Assembly (NCBI RefSeq): GCF_003182135.1
Contig: NZ_QGTL01000004.1
Coordinates: 248,001-312,000, forward strand
Direction of reading: 5' to 3'
DNA: 64,000 bases
Origin: Nocardia neocaledoniensis
Lineage (GTDB): Bacteria; Actinomycetota; Actinomycetes; Mycobacteriales; Mycobacteriaceae
Part shown: piece after piece, positions 44,597-53,407 of the stretch
Position numbering within the stretch: position 1 is the stretch's first letter
Layout of the letters: every line of letters begins with the position of its first letter
Program-made: the position numbers and the translations under genes
The notes under the pieces: model-generated
What the model saw: the letters and a program-made list of their open reading frames with translations, nothing else
What the model was told of the DNA's origin: nothing
The model's database searches: none

Positions 44597-47500
44597 GTGA
44601 CTACCACCGGTGACCGCGCGCATACCGACTTTCCGCCCGAGCCGCCCGGCGAGGACTTCGGGCGTCAGCCCCCGCACGACATGGCCGCCGAACAGTCGGT
44701 CCTGGGCGGCATGCTGCTCAGCAAGGACGCCATCGCCGACGTGGTCGAGGTGCTGCGCCCCGGCGATTTCTACCGCCCCGCCCACCAGGCCGTCTACGAC
44801 ACGATCCTCGACCTGTACGGCCGCGGCGAACCCGCCGACCCCGTCACCGTCGCCGCCGGTCTCGACCGCCGCGGCGAGCTCAAGCGCATCGGCGGCGCCC
44901 CCTACCTGGTGACCCTCACCCAGACCGTCCCCACGGCCGCCAATGCCGGGTTCTACGCCGAGATCGTCGCCGAGAAGGCCATCCTGCGCCGCCTCGTCGA
45001 AGCGGGCACCCGCATCGTCCAGTTCGGCTACGCGGGCGCCGACGGCCAGGACATCGCCGAGGTCGTCGACCGCGCCCAAGCCGAGGTATACGAGGTCACC
45101 GAACGCCGCACCACCGAAGACTTCATGCCGCTGGAAGAACTCCTCCAGCCCACCATGGACGAGATCGACTCCATCGCCTCCCGCGGCGGCATCTCCCTCG
45201 GCGTCCCCACCGGCTTCACCGAACTCGACGAACTCACCAACGGCCTCCATCCGGGCCAGATGATCATCGTGGCGGCGCGACCCGGTGTGGGTAAGGCGCT
45301 CGCGCTGGACACTCCACTACCGACGCCGACCGGCTGGACCACGATGGGTGAGGTTCGGGTCGGGGACGAACTGCTCGGCCCCGACGGGCGCCCCACCCGC
45401 ATCGTCGCCACCACCGAAGTGATGTCCGACCGCCCCTGCTACGAGGTCGAATTCTCGGACGGCACCGTGATCGTCGCCGACGAGGAGCACCAGTGGACGA
45501 CACTGGCCCCCACGCTGGCCCCCCACCCCGCAGTTCGAACGACCGGCGAGATCGCGCACAGCCTGCGCACGCCTCGGGACAACTACACCCATGCGGTGCC
45601 GAGCACCGCCCGTTCCAGGGCCCGCCAGATCGTCGACGTCCGCAAGATCGACCCGCTGCCGGTTCGCTGCGTCGAGGTCGACAATGCCGACCACATGTAC
45701 CTCGCCGGCCGCTCGCTGGTGCCGACACACAATTCGACGCTGGGCATGGACTTCATGCGCAGCTGCTCGATCAAGCACGGACTGGCCAGCGTCATCTTCT
45801 CGCTCGAGATGAGCCGCACCGAGATCGTCATGCGCCTGCTCTCCGCTGAGGCGAAGATCAAACTCGGCGATATGCGTTCCGGTCGGATGAGTGACGACGA
45901 CTGGACCAAGCTGGCACGCCGCATGAGTGAGATCAGCGAGGCGCCGCTGTTCGTCGACGATTCGCCGAACCTGACCATGATGGAGATCAGGGCGAAGGCG
46001 CGGCGGCTCAAGCAGCGTCACGATCTGAAACTCGTGGTTGTCGACTACCTCCAGCTGATGACCTCCGGCAAGAAGGTCGAATCGCGTCAGCAGGAAGTCT
46101 CGGATTTCTCGCGAAATCTGAAGCTGCTCGCCAAGGAACTCGAAGTTCCGGTGATCGCGATCTCCCAGCTGAACCGTGGTCCCGAGCAACGAACCGATAA
46201 GCGGCCGATGGTCTCCGACCTTCGCGAATCAGGCTGCATGCCAGCGTCGACCCGTATCTTGCGCGCCGACACCGGAGCGGAAGTAACCCTGGGTGAGTTG
46301 TTGTCCAGCGGAGAACAGCCGCTCGTGTGGTCGCTCGACGAACGCATGCGGATGGTCGCCCGCCCGATGGTGAAGGTTTTCCCCAGCGGGCGCAAAGAGG
46401 TGTTCCGGCTCCGCCTGGCATCCGGTCGTGAGGTCGAAGCCACCGGCAACCACCCATTCCTCACCGTGGACGGCTGGATCGCGCTCGATCAGCTGAAACC
46501 TGGTGATCGGCTCGCGACGCCACGGCTGGTCCCCGAGCCCGTACACACGACCCGCCTTCCCGAAGCGGAAATCGTGATGCTCGCGCACATGATCGGGGAC
46601 GGCTCCTGCGTCAAGCGACAGCCGGTCCGTTATGCCAGTGTCGACGAGGAGAACCTCGCCGCCGTCAGCAGCGCTGCTGAGCACTTCGGCGTCACGGCGG
46701 TCCGTGACGAGTACGCGGCTGCCCGAGTCACCACGCTGCGACTGCCGGCGCCCTATCGGCTCACCCACGGCAAACGGAACCCGATCGCGGCGTGGCTCGA
46801 CTCGCTCGGTCTGTTCGGTCTTCGCAGCTACGAGAAGTTCATCCCCGAACCGGTATTCGCGCTGCCGAACGACCAAGTCGCGCTGTTTCTGCGACATCTG
46901 TGGGCGACAGATGGGTCGGTGCGCTGGGACGCCAAAGCCGGGCAGGCCCGCGTGTACTACGCGTCGACAAGCCGTCGTCTCGTCGACGACGTGAACCAAT
47001 TGCTGCTACGCCTCGGTGTTCATGGTCGCATCAAGACCGTTCGGAAGGGCGATTACCGCCCGTGCTTCCACCTGACGATCGACGGTGGCGAGAACCAGAC
47101 GAAATTCCTGCGCGATGTCGGCGTACACGGCGCCCGGGGCTCGTCCGCAGAGGCCGCGCTCGCCGAATTGGCACCGATGACCCGGAATACGAACGTCGAC
47201 ACCGTCCCGAGCGAGGTGTGGAACCGTGTCCGAACGCTGCTCGCCGACAAGGAGATGACGCACCGCGAGTTCTCCGCGGCAATGGGCTCTCGCTTCTGCG
47301 GCAGCACGATGTGGAAGCGCTCGCCCAGTCGGTCCCGGCTGGCCCGTGTCGCGGCCGTCCTCGACGACGCCGACATCGACATGCTTGCCACGAACGATGT
47401 GTTCTGGGACAAGATCGTCGAAATCACCAGCCTCGGCGAACAGGACGTCTACGACGGAACCGTTCCCGGCACGCACAACTTCGTGGCGCAGGGCATTTCA

Positions 47501-47692
47501 GCTCACAACAGCCTCGAGCAGGACGCCGACATGGTCATCCTGTTGCACCGTCCCGACGCTTTCGAACGCGACGACCCCCGCGGCGGCGAGGCCGACCTCA
47601 TCGTCGGCAAGCACCGTAACGGCCCCACCGCGACCATCACCGTTGCCCACCAGCTGCACCTGAGCCGCTTCGTGGACATGGCCAGGGGCTGA
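44597..47692 (+). CDS. dnaB: Replicative DNA helicase DnaB, split by two inteins
   Basis: The frame encodes 1031 residues; removing two inteins leaves a 460-residue DnaB of normal size. N-terminal domain: PHDMAAEQSVLGGMLLSKDAI. RecA-like domain: RPGVGK-S (Walker A), interrupted by intein 1 after Lys233; IFSLEMSRTEIVMRLL; VVDYLQLM (Walker B); AISQLNRGPEQRTDKRPMVSDLRESG, interrupted by intein 2; then LEQDADMVILLHR and KHRNGPTATI. GTG start 44597. DnaB is the hexameric helicase at the replication fork; it is active only after both inteins splice out. Gene order after rplI matches the Rv0056-Rv0058 region. Confidence 0.97.
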   Translation: MTTTGDRAHTDFPPEPPGEDFGRQPPHDMAAEQSVLGGMLLSKDAIADVVEVLRPGDFYRPAHQAVYDTILDLYGRGEPADPVTVAAGLDRRGELKRIGGAPYLVTLTQTVPTAANAGFYAEIVAEKAILRRLVEAGTRIVQFGYAGADGQDIAEVVDRAQAEVYEVTERRTTEDFMPLEELLQPTMDEIDSIASRGGISLGVPTGFTELDELTNGLHPGQMIIVAARPGVGKALALDTPLPTPTGWTTMGEVRVGDELLGPDGRPTRIVATTEVMSDRPCYEVEFSDGTVIVADEEHQWTTLAPTLAPHPAVRTTGEIAHSLRTPRDNYTHAVPSTARSRARQIVDVRKIDPLPVRCVEVDNADHMYLAGRSLVPTHNSTLGMDFMRSCSIKHGLASVIFSLEMSRTEIVMRLLSAEAKIKLGDMRSGRMSDDDWTKLARRMSEISEAPLFVDDSPNLTMMEIRAKARRLKQRHDLKLVVVDYLQLMTSGKKVESRQQEVSDFSRNLKLLAKELEVPVIAISQLNRGPEQRTDKRPMVSDLRESGCMPASTRILRADTGAEVTLGELLSSGEQPLVWSLDERMRMVARPMVKVFPSGRKEVFRLRLASGREVEATGNHPFLTVDGWIALDQLKPGDRLATPRLVPEPVHTTRLPEAEIVMLAHMIGDGSCVKRQPVRYASVDEENLAAVSSAAEHFGVTAVRDEYAAARVTTLRLPAPYRLTHGKRNPIAAWLDSLGLFGLRSYEKFIPEPVFALPNDQVALFLRHLWATDGSVRWDAKAGQARVYYASTSRRLVDDVNQLLLRLGVHGRIKTVRKGDYRPCFHLTIDGGENQTKFLRDVGVHGARGSSAEAALAELAPMTRNTNVDTVPSEVWNRVRTLLADKEMTHREFSAAMGSRFCGSTMWKRSPSRSRLARVAAVLDDADIDMLATNDVFWDKIVEITSLGEQDVYDGTVPGTHNFVAQGISAHNSLEQDADMVILLHRPDAFERDDPRGGEADLIVGKHRNGPTATITVAHQLHLSRFVDMARG
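45296..45733 (+). other. Intein 1 in DnaB Walker A, class 3 mini-intein
   Basis: A 146-residue intein inserted between GVGK and S of the P-loop. It begins with Ala (ALALDTPLPTPTGW) instead of Cys or Ser and ends PTHN before the extein Ser. It has the marks of class 3 inteins, the W-C-T set: Trp in EEHQWTTL, Cys in VRCVEVDN (block F nucleophile), Thr in PTHN. No homing endonuclease domain is present. Until splicing, DnaB cannot bind ATP. The class assignment follows the described mechanism of the mycobacteriophage Bethlehem DnaB intein. Confidence 0.85.
46235..47509 (+). other. Intein 2 in DnaB with LAGLIDADG endonuclease, class 1
   Basis: A 425-residue intein inserted in RESG-S of the RecA-like domain, the site also used by the Synechocystis DnaB intein. 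It starts with Cys (CMPASTRIL) and ends SAHN, followed by SLEQDAD. Block B is ATGNHPFLT. Two LAGLIDADG-type helices are seen, VMLAHMIGDGS and FLRHLWATDGSV, so a homing endonuclease is probably intact. Block F is EQDVYDGTVPGTHNFVAQG. It can in principle spread to intein-less dnaB alleles. Confidence 0.9.
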
Positions 47693-47696
47693 CCGC

Positions 47697-48071
47697 TTGC
47701 CGCTCGCGGCAAATGTTGGGACAGACGCGCAACACGTTGGGATCTTGGGACAGCGACCTGCGGTTTTGCATTTGTTGGGACGAACGGGCAGCGTGCCGGG
47801 CCGTTCCGACACGCCAACATGCACGAAACCAACCAGCAAGCGTGTATGGCCACGCGATCCGACCAACCCAACACCTGCCTTACCGCCTACTACTTCTAGA
47901 CCAGGCAGGCGGCATCGACGATGACAGGTCATGCTGAAAGGCCAACAGGTCCGTCCGGTGTGATTAGGCAGTGCGATGATGTGTAGTCGGTCAGATCATT
48001 GAGGCGAGTGCGACTCGTATCGCGCGGGGCATCGCCCATCTGGCCAGATCTGACATGAAATACGCAGTCGA
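47697..48071. other. Gap after dnaB with weak hairpin and TTGGGAC repeats
   Basis: The gap of 379 bases has a short hairpin TTGCCG-CTCG-CGGCAA (47697-47712) and then four imperfect copies of a TGTTGGGAC word within about 70 bases (near 47714, 47736, 47745 and 47773). No open frame is convincing. The rest, to the subtilase stop, shows nothing else I can name. Confidence 0.4.
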
Positions 48072-50687
48072 TCAGGAACGCAAACGGGCGGGGACGTGCA
48101 CCGTGGATTGCGCCTGGAGCCTTGCCCTGACCTCGTCATGGATGGTTGTTGACGTGGAAGCCGCAGTTTCTACGGATACCACCAACCCGTAACGTATGCG
48201 GTCAGACCTATGCAGGCGCTGCGCGTCGTTCATGCACTCGACATGGATGGGCAGGCTGCTGTCTGCGCCGATCGCCATCGGCTTCTTCCCGTCAATTATC
48301 TCGTGTTGGCAGCTGCCGCGCCGTACAGCCCAGTAATCGGCTTGGGCACGTGCGCCCACTGCTGCGTTGAGCTCAACTTCGGCGTACACCTTCGCGCCGC
48401 GGTAACGGCTGATCTGAACCTGAGTAGGTGTCGTGTAGGCGAGCGTGACGGTTAGCCGGCGCCACTGAGCTTGTGCATGAAGCGACGAGGGCAGCGGGAT
48501 TTGGTGAGTATGGCGCTCGTCGCGACTGATAGAACCGGCCGCAACGAGCATCGCGCGATTCCCCGCAGCGACACCCAACCGGTCAGGGTTGATTGGACCG
48601 TACCCGAGCAATGTCGTCAGAGCCTTTCGCGCGCTTTGCGGGGCGAGGCCTAGGACGCTGCGTAGGCGCGGCTCAAGATGGTCCCAGCTTCCACTGTGGA
48701 CAAGCAACGCTTTTACGAGCACGGGGTGATAGAGCGGATCCGGGAACGGCAAGTCGTCGATGTCTGCTGGCCCGGCTTCAAGTAGATCGAACAGTTTGCT
48801 GGCTTCCCTGGTGACCAGCGCCGTTGCGTTACTAGTTCCGTGGGTGAATATGGTTGTGTTGGACGCACCGAACGGAGCCGGCGCGGCGACGCGGTTCCCG
48901 GGTCCAGTTTGCTCCGTGGGGGCTAGTTGCATGCGGATGTCGCCCTCGCCGTCACACGAGCTGGGCGGTCGCAGATAAAGGGCGCGGCCTCCGGTGTGGT
49001 AGATCTCCGGCTTGATCGATCTCCCGACACCGGGTCCTACCCCGCCGTACAACGCCGGCATCCCAGGCTCGACAATGTCCAAAACAGTGTCGGGTATTTG
49101 AACGTCACCTGCGGCATCGGCATGCGTTGCGCCGACGGTCAAGCAATTGAGCGCGTCGCCAGGAGGCAGAATCCCACGGCTGCGCACGGTCTGTCGTGCG
49201 GCGCGGAGCGCCTCTTCGCGCACTTGTTGAACGTCGCCGATGGCCGCCGACGGGACCGTGACCGGGCTCTTTACGTGGTTGCCCGCGCTGACAATGAACA
49301 GCAGATTGTACTCAACTGCGAGCCAATCGAGCAGTCGCCCAATTGGACTCATATGGCGAACGAGCGCTCGGGAGGTTGAGCCGATAGACAGGTTGACTAT
49401 GCGTACGCTGGGCGCGGTGGGGGCTTGTCCACCCTCTCCGTCATACATCCGCCGTATCACCCGGTGAAGCAGGTCGGGGAAAAGTACCGTCGCGATAACC
49501 TGTTCGCCACCGAAGTCGTTGGGCTCCATGATAGGACGAACGTAGAGTGGTCGGTCCAGAGCCGGGCCAGGGCTGGACAGGTCGCCATGAGCTATAAGTG
49601 ATGCCATATGGGTGCCATGGCGGCGGCTCATTACCGAGTATCCCGAACCGATATCGTCCGGATCGTCCACACTGAGACGGCCGACCAATGCATCGTGATT
49701 TACAAAAGGCAGTCCGTCCAGCAAAGCGATCCGCGGCTTACCATCGATCCGCTCGCCGACGGGGAGCCGGGGAAGGTCCGGTGTCGGCACGGATTCGACA
49801 GTGGGTTCGGACACACTCATCGGAGTGTACGGGCTGACGAACATGATCTCTTCGGCGGTGAGCAACTGAATCGCTTCGGCGCCGGTGTCTACGACCGCTT
49901 GAACTTGTTGTATCGGTATTTCGGCGAGTATGGCGTGGTAGCCAATCTCGGTGATCTGTGCAGTGGAGACTACTGTGCCGCCCGCTGAGGATATGAGCGC
50001 CTCGACGTGTCCTTGCGAGCTTGCCCGCTGGTCGCGGTCACGTCGGAACCACAGTTCGATCTCCACCGCAGCAGGGCTGTAAGACTGGCCAACCAGCGCC
50101 AGCCGCTGTGTCCAGTCGTCGATAAGGCCGGTATCACGAATACGGTCCGACACATCCCATCGGCGTATCGAATGCAACTGCGCGAAAACGGATTTGAACT
50201 TCGCCAAGCCACGGTCAAATGCGGCGCCCGGGTCAAGCTTCCAACGCTCGAACAAGTTGAGCAGCTGCGCCACCGCGGCTGCGTTGGACATGACCAGATA
50301 TAACGAGTGGGCTACAGCACCATCAGTGGGTCCGTCGCGATCTTCTAGGAAGAAATCTTCATCCGGGTCAGTGTCTTCGTCCAGATACTCCGAAAGGAAC
50401 TCAAGTCCGTCGATTTTCGCCACCGCATTGCGGAAGTCTTTGACGCTGCCCGCGAGATCAAAAACGACGACGAGCTCAGGATCCAGTTCCTCAACAGGCC
50501 CGTCAGACAATTGAGCACGCCGATTCTCGAAGGCTTGGACGAGCGCGTTGAACTGGGGCGTCAATTTGTTGCCCTGGCGCTCGGCGCCGGGCTTCTTCAG
50601 CCGTGGGCCTGCGCTTGGTGATCCTTTCGCCCGAGGACCGACCTCTGGAACCGGTAAGGCCAGCAACGGGCGCGAGTCAGTGCTCAC
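48072..50687 (-). CDS. Subtilisin-like S8 protease, IetS-like
   Basis: An 871-residue cytoplasmic S8 peptidase without signal peptide. The triad is visible: Asp in RIALLDG (about residue 318), His in RRHGTHMASL (about 354), Ser in FTHGTSNATAL (about 635), with the oxyanion Asn in VSAGNHVKSP. About 300 N-terminal residues are an uncharacterised helical region, 200 C-terminal residues a beta-rich one. It overlaps the upstream AAA+ ATPase gene by 4 bases (ATGA). AAA+ plus S8 subtilase in this order is the make-up of the IetAS system, reported to protect against phage. Codon use is less GC-rich than the neighbours. Confidence 0.8.
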   Translation of the reverse strand: MSTDSRPLLALPVPEVGPRAKGSPSAGPRLKKPGAERQGNKLTPQFNALVQAFENRRAQLSDGPVEELDPELVVVFDLAGSVKDFRNAVAKIDGLEFLSEYLDEDTDPDEDFFLEDRDGPTDGAVAHSLYLVMSNAAAVAQLLNLFERWKLDPGAAFDRGLAKFKSVFAQLHSIRRWDVSDRIRDTGLIDDWTQRLALVGQSYSPAAVEIELWFRRDRDQRASSQGHVEALISSAGGTVVSTAQITEIGYHAILAEIPIQQVQAVVDTGAEAIQLLTAEEIMFVSPYTPMSVSEPTVESVPTPDLPRLPVGERIDGKPRIALLDGLPFVNHDALVGRLSVDDPDDIGSGYSVMSRRHGTHMASLIAHGDLSSPGPALDRPLYVRPIMEPNDFGGEQVIATVLFPDLLHRVIRRMYDGEGGQAPTAPSVRIVNLSIGSTSRALVRHMSPIGRLLDWLAVEYNLLFIVSAGNHVKSPVTVPSAAIGDVQQVREEALRAARQTVRSRGILPPGDALNCLTVGATHADAAGDVQIPDTVLDIVEPGMPALYGGVGPGVGRSIKPEIYHTGGRALYLRPPSSCDGEGDIRMQLAPTEQTGPGNRVAAPAPFGASNTTIFTHGTSNATALVTREASKLFDLLEAGPADIDDLPFPDPLYHPVLVKALLVHSGSWDHLEPRLRSVLGLAPQSARKALTTLLGYGPINPDRLGVAAGNRAMLVAAGSISRDERHTHQIPLPSSLHAQAQWRRLTVTLAYTTPTQVQISRYRGAKVYAEVELNAAVGARAQADYWAVRRGSCQHEIIDGKKPMAIGADSSLPIHVECMNDAQRLHRSDRIRYGLVVSVETAASTSTTIHDEVRARLQAQSTVHVPARLRS

Positions 50688-51640
50688 TCTGTTGCCTGTG
50701 TGCGGCGGTATTCAAGTCGCTCTTGCACGATCCGGCGGAGGTCGGCGTCCGGAAGCTCCAAGATGGCGCGGCGACGGACGTCGAGTGCGAACTCTTCCAG
50801 CTCGGCGAAACTCGATCCGGCGAGCTTGTCGGCGATGGTCCGGGGTGTATATCCGAGGTCTCCACCGAGCCTCCCAGCTAGTACCTCAAGATACTTCGTT
50901 GCTTGTGCTCGGCTCGGAGAACGCAGTTCGGCGCGAACCTGGAATCGCCGCCACGCCGCTCGGTCCAGCAATTCCCCATGGTTGGTCGCACCGATCAGGA
51001 TGACGTGCGGCGGCAAGCGATCGACCTGTAGCAACAGTGTGGAGACCACGCGTTTGATCTCACCGGTTTCGTGTTCGTCGGCTCGTTCTTTGGCAATCGT
51101 ATCGAGTTCGTCGAAGAACAATACGCATCGACGGGTGCGTACGAACTCGAAGGCGTTGTCGAGCCGCGCAGCTGTCTCACCGAGGAAGCTTGAGACTACT
51201 CCCTCATACCGAATGACGTAGAACGGCAGCATCAGTTCGGCGGCTATGGCTTCCGCGACGCTGGTCTTGCCGTTACCCGGCGGTCCAGCTAGCAGTAGGC
51301 GATTGCGGGGCTCGATTCCGAAACTTCGTAGCAGGTCCGACCGCTTCTGTTCCTCTACCAACTCACCTAACACACGTCGCGTGGTGGGTTCGAGCTCAAG
51401 TTCGGTTAAGCGTCGCTGTGGAACGATCTCCTGCACAAGATCACGGACCGAGGCCGCGTGATCGTCGCGGGGCTTGCTGTGCCCCGTGGTGGTAATCAGC
51501 TCAGACAACCGGTCAGCAAGCAGATGGTGCTGATTGGCTCGTTCCTCGGCGATCAACGCCTCAACCAGCAGCCGAAACCGGTCACGATCACCGCGACGTT
51601 CAGCCTCTACCAAGTCCAGCAGAAGGTCAGAACGAGCCAT
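50684..51640 (-). CDS. AAA+ ATPase, IetA-like
   Basis: A 318-residue AAA+ ATPase. N-terminal 100 residues are helical (LLLDLVEAERRGDRDRFRLL). Walker A is AGPPGNGKTSVAEA near residue 117, Walker B VLFFDELDTIAKER near 171, sensor 1 ILIGATNHGELLD near 210, and a C-terminal lid follows. It is the first gene of a two-gene operon with the subtilase. In the IetAS model the ATPase senses infection or unfolds a target for the protease; here this is inferred from gene pairing. Confidence 0.85.
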   Translation of the reverse strand: MARSDLLLDLVEAERRGDRDRFRLLVEALIAEERANQHHLLADRLSELITTTGHSKPRDDHAASVRDLVQEIVPQRRLTELELEPTTRRVLGELVEEQKRSDLLRSFGIEPRNRLLLAGPPGNGKTSVAEAIAAELMLPFYVIRYEGVVSSFLGETAARLDNAFEFVRTRRCVLFFDELDTIAKERADEHETGEIKRVVSTLLLQVDRLPPHVILIGATNHGELLDRAAWRRFQVRAELRSPSRAQATKYLEVLAGRLGGDLGYTPRTIADKLAGSSFAELEEFALDVRRRAILELPDADLRRIVQERLEYRRTQATE

Positions 51641-51999
51641 CTTCTCCCCACCGCCTTCCTAGACCAAACTCAATCAGAGACTACCCGCAAGCCATGTAAC
51701 ACTCGAAGTAGCGGCAGACGTTAACGACGACCCAGCCTCAGTACTGCCGTCCGAAGCGGGAGGATCATGCAGGGCTTGAGGGTACAGCCCGCCCATCCCA
51801 CGCACTGCACCCGCCGGTCCAATCTTGTCCGGATTGAGTTGCTGGTGCTCACCGCTTCGCCCTCGCTGACGACGCAGCCACACCTCGACAAATGCGCATT
51901 TGTCGATGTGGATACCTCAGCTCCCGGCCAACCTCCGTCGTGCTGTTCTGAGCTACGCGCGGCGGCGCGATCCGCGCTTCCAAGGCCTGTCAGCGTGTC
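51641..51999. other. Gap with a 22-base palindrome
   Basis: No supported gene. The notable element is a perfect palindrome TCGACAAATGC-GCATTTGTCGA at 51885-51906, AT-rich in its centre. It does not precede a U-run, so it is more like a protein-binding or recombination site than a terminator. The stretch ends in decayed helicase sequence. Confidence 0.45.
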
Positions 52000-52210
52000 T
52001 CGTGCGCTCTCAAGAGGTCCGGGGCAAAGTCACCGCAGCTGCAGAAGGCGCTTCTTGAGGGCGACCACATCGTCACCAGCACACTGCAGACGTTCCCCGA
52101 GGTTATAAAGCCCATCAAGGAACTTCGGGGGAGGCGATGTGCAGTCGTGGCCGACGAGGCTCACTCGTCGCAGTCAGGTTCCACCGCGCGCAACTCAAGG
52201 AGCTGTGCGG
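52000..52210 (+). pseudogene. Relic of a type I restriction (HsdR-like) DEAH helicase
   Basis: Read in the frame of 52021, the DNA encodes SPQLQKALLEGDHIVTSTLQ, then TFPEVIKPIKELRGRRCAVV, then ADEAHSSQSGSTAR. This is the motif Ib-II region of HsdR-type DEAD/DEAH helicases (consensus like I-TTLQKFP ... VVADEAHSSQSG). At about 52190 a one-base shift moves the homology (QLKEL) to another frame, and no start, Walker A or remaining body is present. It is a fragment of about 70 codons from a gene of about 1000, so a dead remnant. Confidence 0.7.
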
Positions 52211-52229
52211 GCGCCCTCGACGTTCACGG

Positions 52230-52372
52230 CGGACCCTGCGGACTTCTTCGCGTGGATGCTCGAGGTGCATGCGTCCGCGCTGGATTCCCCGGAGACGCGC
52301 ACCGCGTTGCGGGAGTTGTTCTTTGGGGAGCCGACAGTGGCACCGAGGGATGGGCCTATGGATACGCGTTGA
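52230..52372 (+). other. Short coding-like segment before the HATPase gene
   Basis: The frame ending at TGA 52370-52372 encodes FTADPADFFAWMLEVHASAL and then RELFFGEPTVAPRDGPMDTR, with coding-like composition. It has no start of its own other than GTG codons inside the helicase relic (52139). It may be the 3' end of a gene truncated by the same rearrangement that left the relic. Family not recognised. Confidence 0.35.
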
Positions 52373-52374
52373 AG

Positions 52375-52803
52375 GTGCTGTGTGAGCGCTTCGGCGGGTC
52401 GCTGACCAACGGGTACTGGTATCCGGTCGGCTCCGCCGGGCTGGACCTGGATCTGGATGCGGTCGCGGCGGGATCGGCGCGGGCACGGGTACGCGAGCTG
52501 CTGGAGGATCTGCCCCCGACCGTGGTGGCCGATGTGGTCCAGGTGATGGACGAGCTCACCAGCAACGCCCGACTGCACGGAGCCGCACCCCGGCGATGCC
52601 GCGTCCGGCTCCGCCCGCAGCGGGTCCGGGTCGAAGTCGACGACACCGATCCCGGGAGGCCGCGGCCGCGTGCGCCGCAGGGCACCGGAGGGCGCGGACT
52701 GATCCTGGTCGACCGGCTCGCCACCGCGTGGGCATGCACCGCCGGGCGCGACCGCAAGACCGTATGGGCAGAGCTGGACCTCGAGCCCCGGCATCCGGCC
52801 TGA
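52375..52803 (+). CDS. HATPase/anti-sigma-factor-like ATP-binding protein
   Basis: A 142-residue GHKL-fold protein like SpoIIAB/RsbW. N box VMDELTSNARLHG near residue 60, G1 box DDTDPGRP near 95, G2 box GTGGRGLILVDRLA near 108. Such small proteins bind a sigma factor or phosphorylate an anti-anti-sigma factor; no such partner is adjacent. The start is uncertain: GTG 52375 is three bases after an upstream stop. The gene converges on tetR. Confidence 0.7.
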   Translation: MLCERFGGSLTNGYWYPVGSAGLDLDLDAVAAGSARARVRELLEDLPPTVVADVVQVMDELTSNARLHGAAPRRCRVRLRPQRVRVEVDDTDPGRPRPRAPQGTGGRGLILVDRLATAWACTAGRDRKTVWAELDLEPRHPA

Positions 52804-52830
52804 CCTACCGACCGCCGCGCCCCGGCGACG

Positions 52831-53391
52831 TCATCGAGCGGCGCCGCCCGAGTCGGCCGTGACGATGCGGGCGGCGGTGGGGGCGTGGTCGGGGTCGGCC
52901 AGCCATTGGCTCGCGACGCCGACGAGCAGCGCGAAGTAGTGGGAGCCGACGGCGTCGACGGTGTCGGGGTCGTCGGCGTCGGGGTCGAGGCCGCCGAAGG
53001 CGTGGGCCAGGGAGCGGCGCGCGGCGCGCTGGCCTTCGGCGAGCATCGCCTGGATCTCCTCGTCGTCGCGTGCGGCGGAGACCGATTCGAAGTTCACGTA
53101 CCAGAGGGCGCGGTGCTCGCGGATCGAGGCGACGATCCGTTCCCAGCGAGCCTCGTTGCCGGCGGGGCCCGGCGGGTCGTCGCCGATGGCGGCGAAGAGC
53201 ACGTCGCCCCATTCGCGGTTGAGCTCGTGCAGCGTGTCGGTGAGCAGCCGTTCCTTCGATCCGAAGTGGTAGTTGATCGACGCCTGGTTGGCCCCGGAGG
53301 CCTTGACCAGCTCGCGCACGGTCGTCTTGGCGTACCCCAGCGTGAGGAGGCAGTCGCGCGCCGCTTGCAGCAGCTTGTCCCGGTTGCTCAT
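52831..53391 (-). CDS. TetR/AcrR family regulator
   Basis: A 186-residue TetR protein. The N-terminal helix-turn-helix is visible (YAKTTVRELVKASGANQASINYHFGSKERLL). The C-terminal domain, which would bind an inducer, resembles regulators of drug efflux. It is divergent from an ABC transporter, 63 bases away, with a palindromic operator candidate between. Probably represses both itself and the transporter. Confidence 0.9.
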   Translation of the reverse strand: MSNRDKLLQAARDCLLTLGYAKTTVRELVKASGANQASINYHFGSKERLLTDTLHELNREWGDVLFAAIGDDPPGPAGNEARWERIVASIREHRALWYVNFESVSAARDDEEIQAMLAEGQRAARRSLAHAFGGLDPDADDPDTVDAVGSHYFALLVGVASQWLADPDHAPTAARIVTADSGGAAR

Positions 53392-53407
53392 GCGGCTATA
53401 GTATAGA

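Noticed and set aside
47890..51670. CTAGACCA occurs on both sides of the ATPase/subtilase operon, like a target-site duplication
   Set aside because: An 8-base match between two flanks of several hundred bases is expected by chance, and no transposase or terminal inverted repeat accompanies it.
52147..52374. Extending the HATPase protein upstream to GTG 52147
   Set aside because: That stretch encodes ADEAHSSQSG, which belongs to the helicase relic, not to a GHKL protein.
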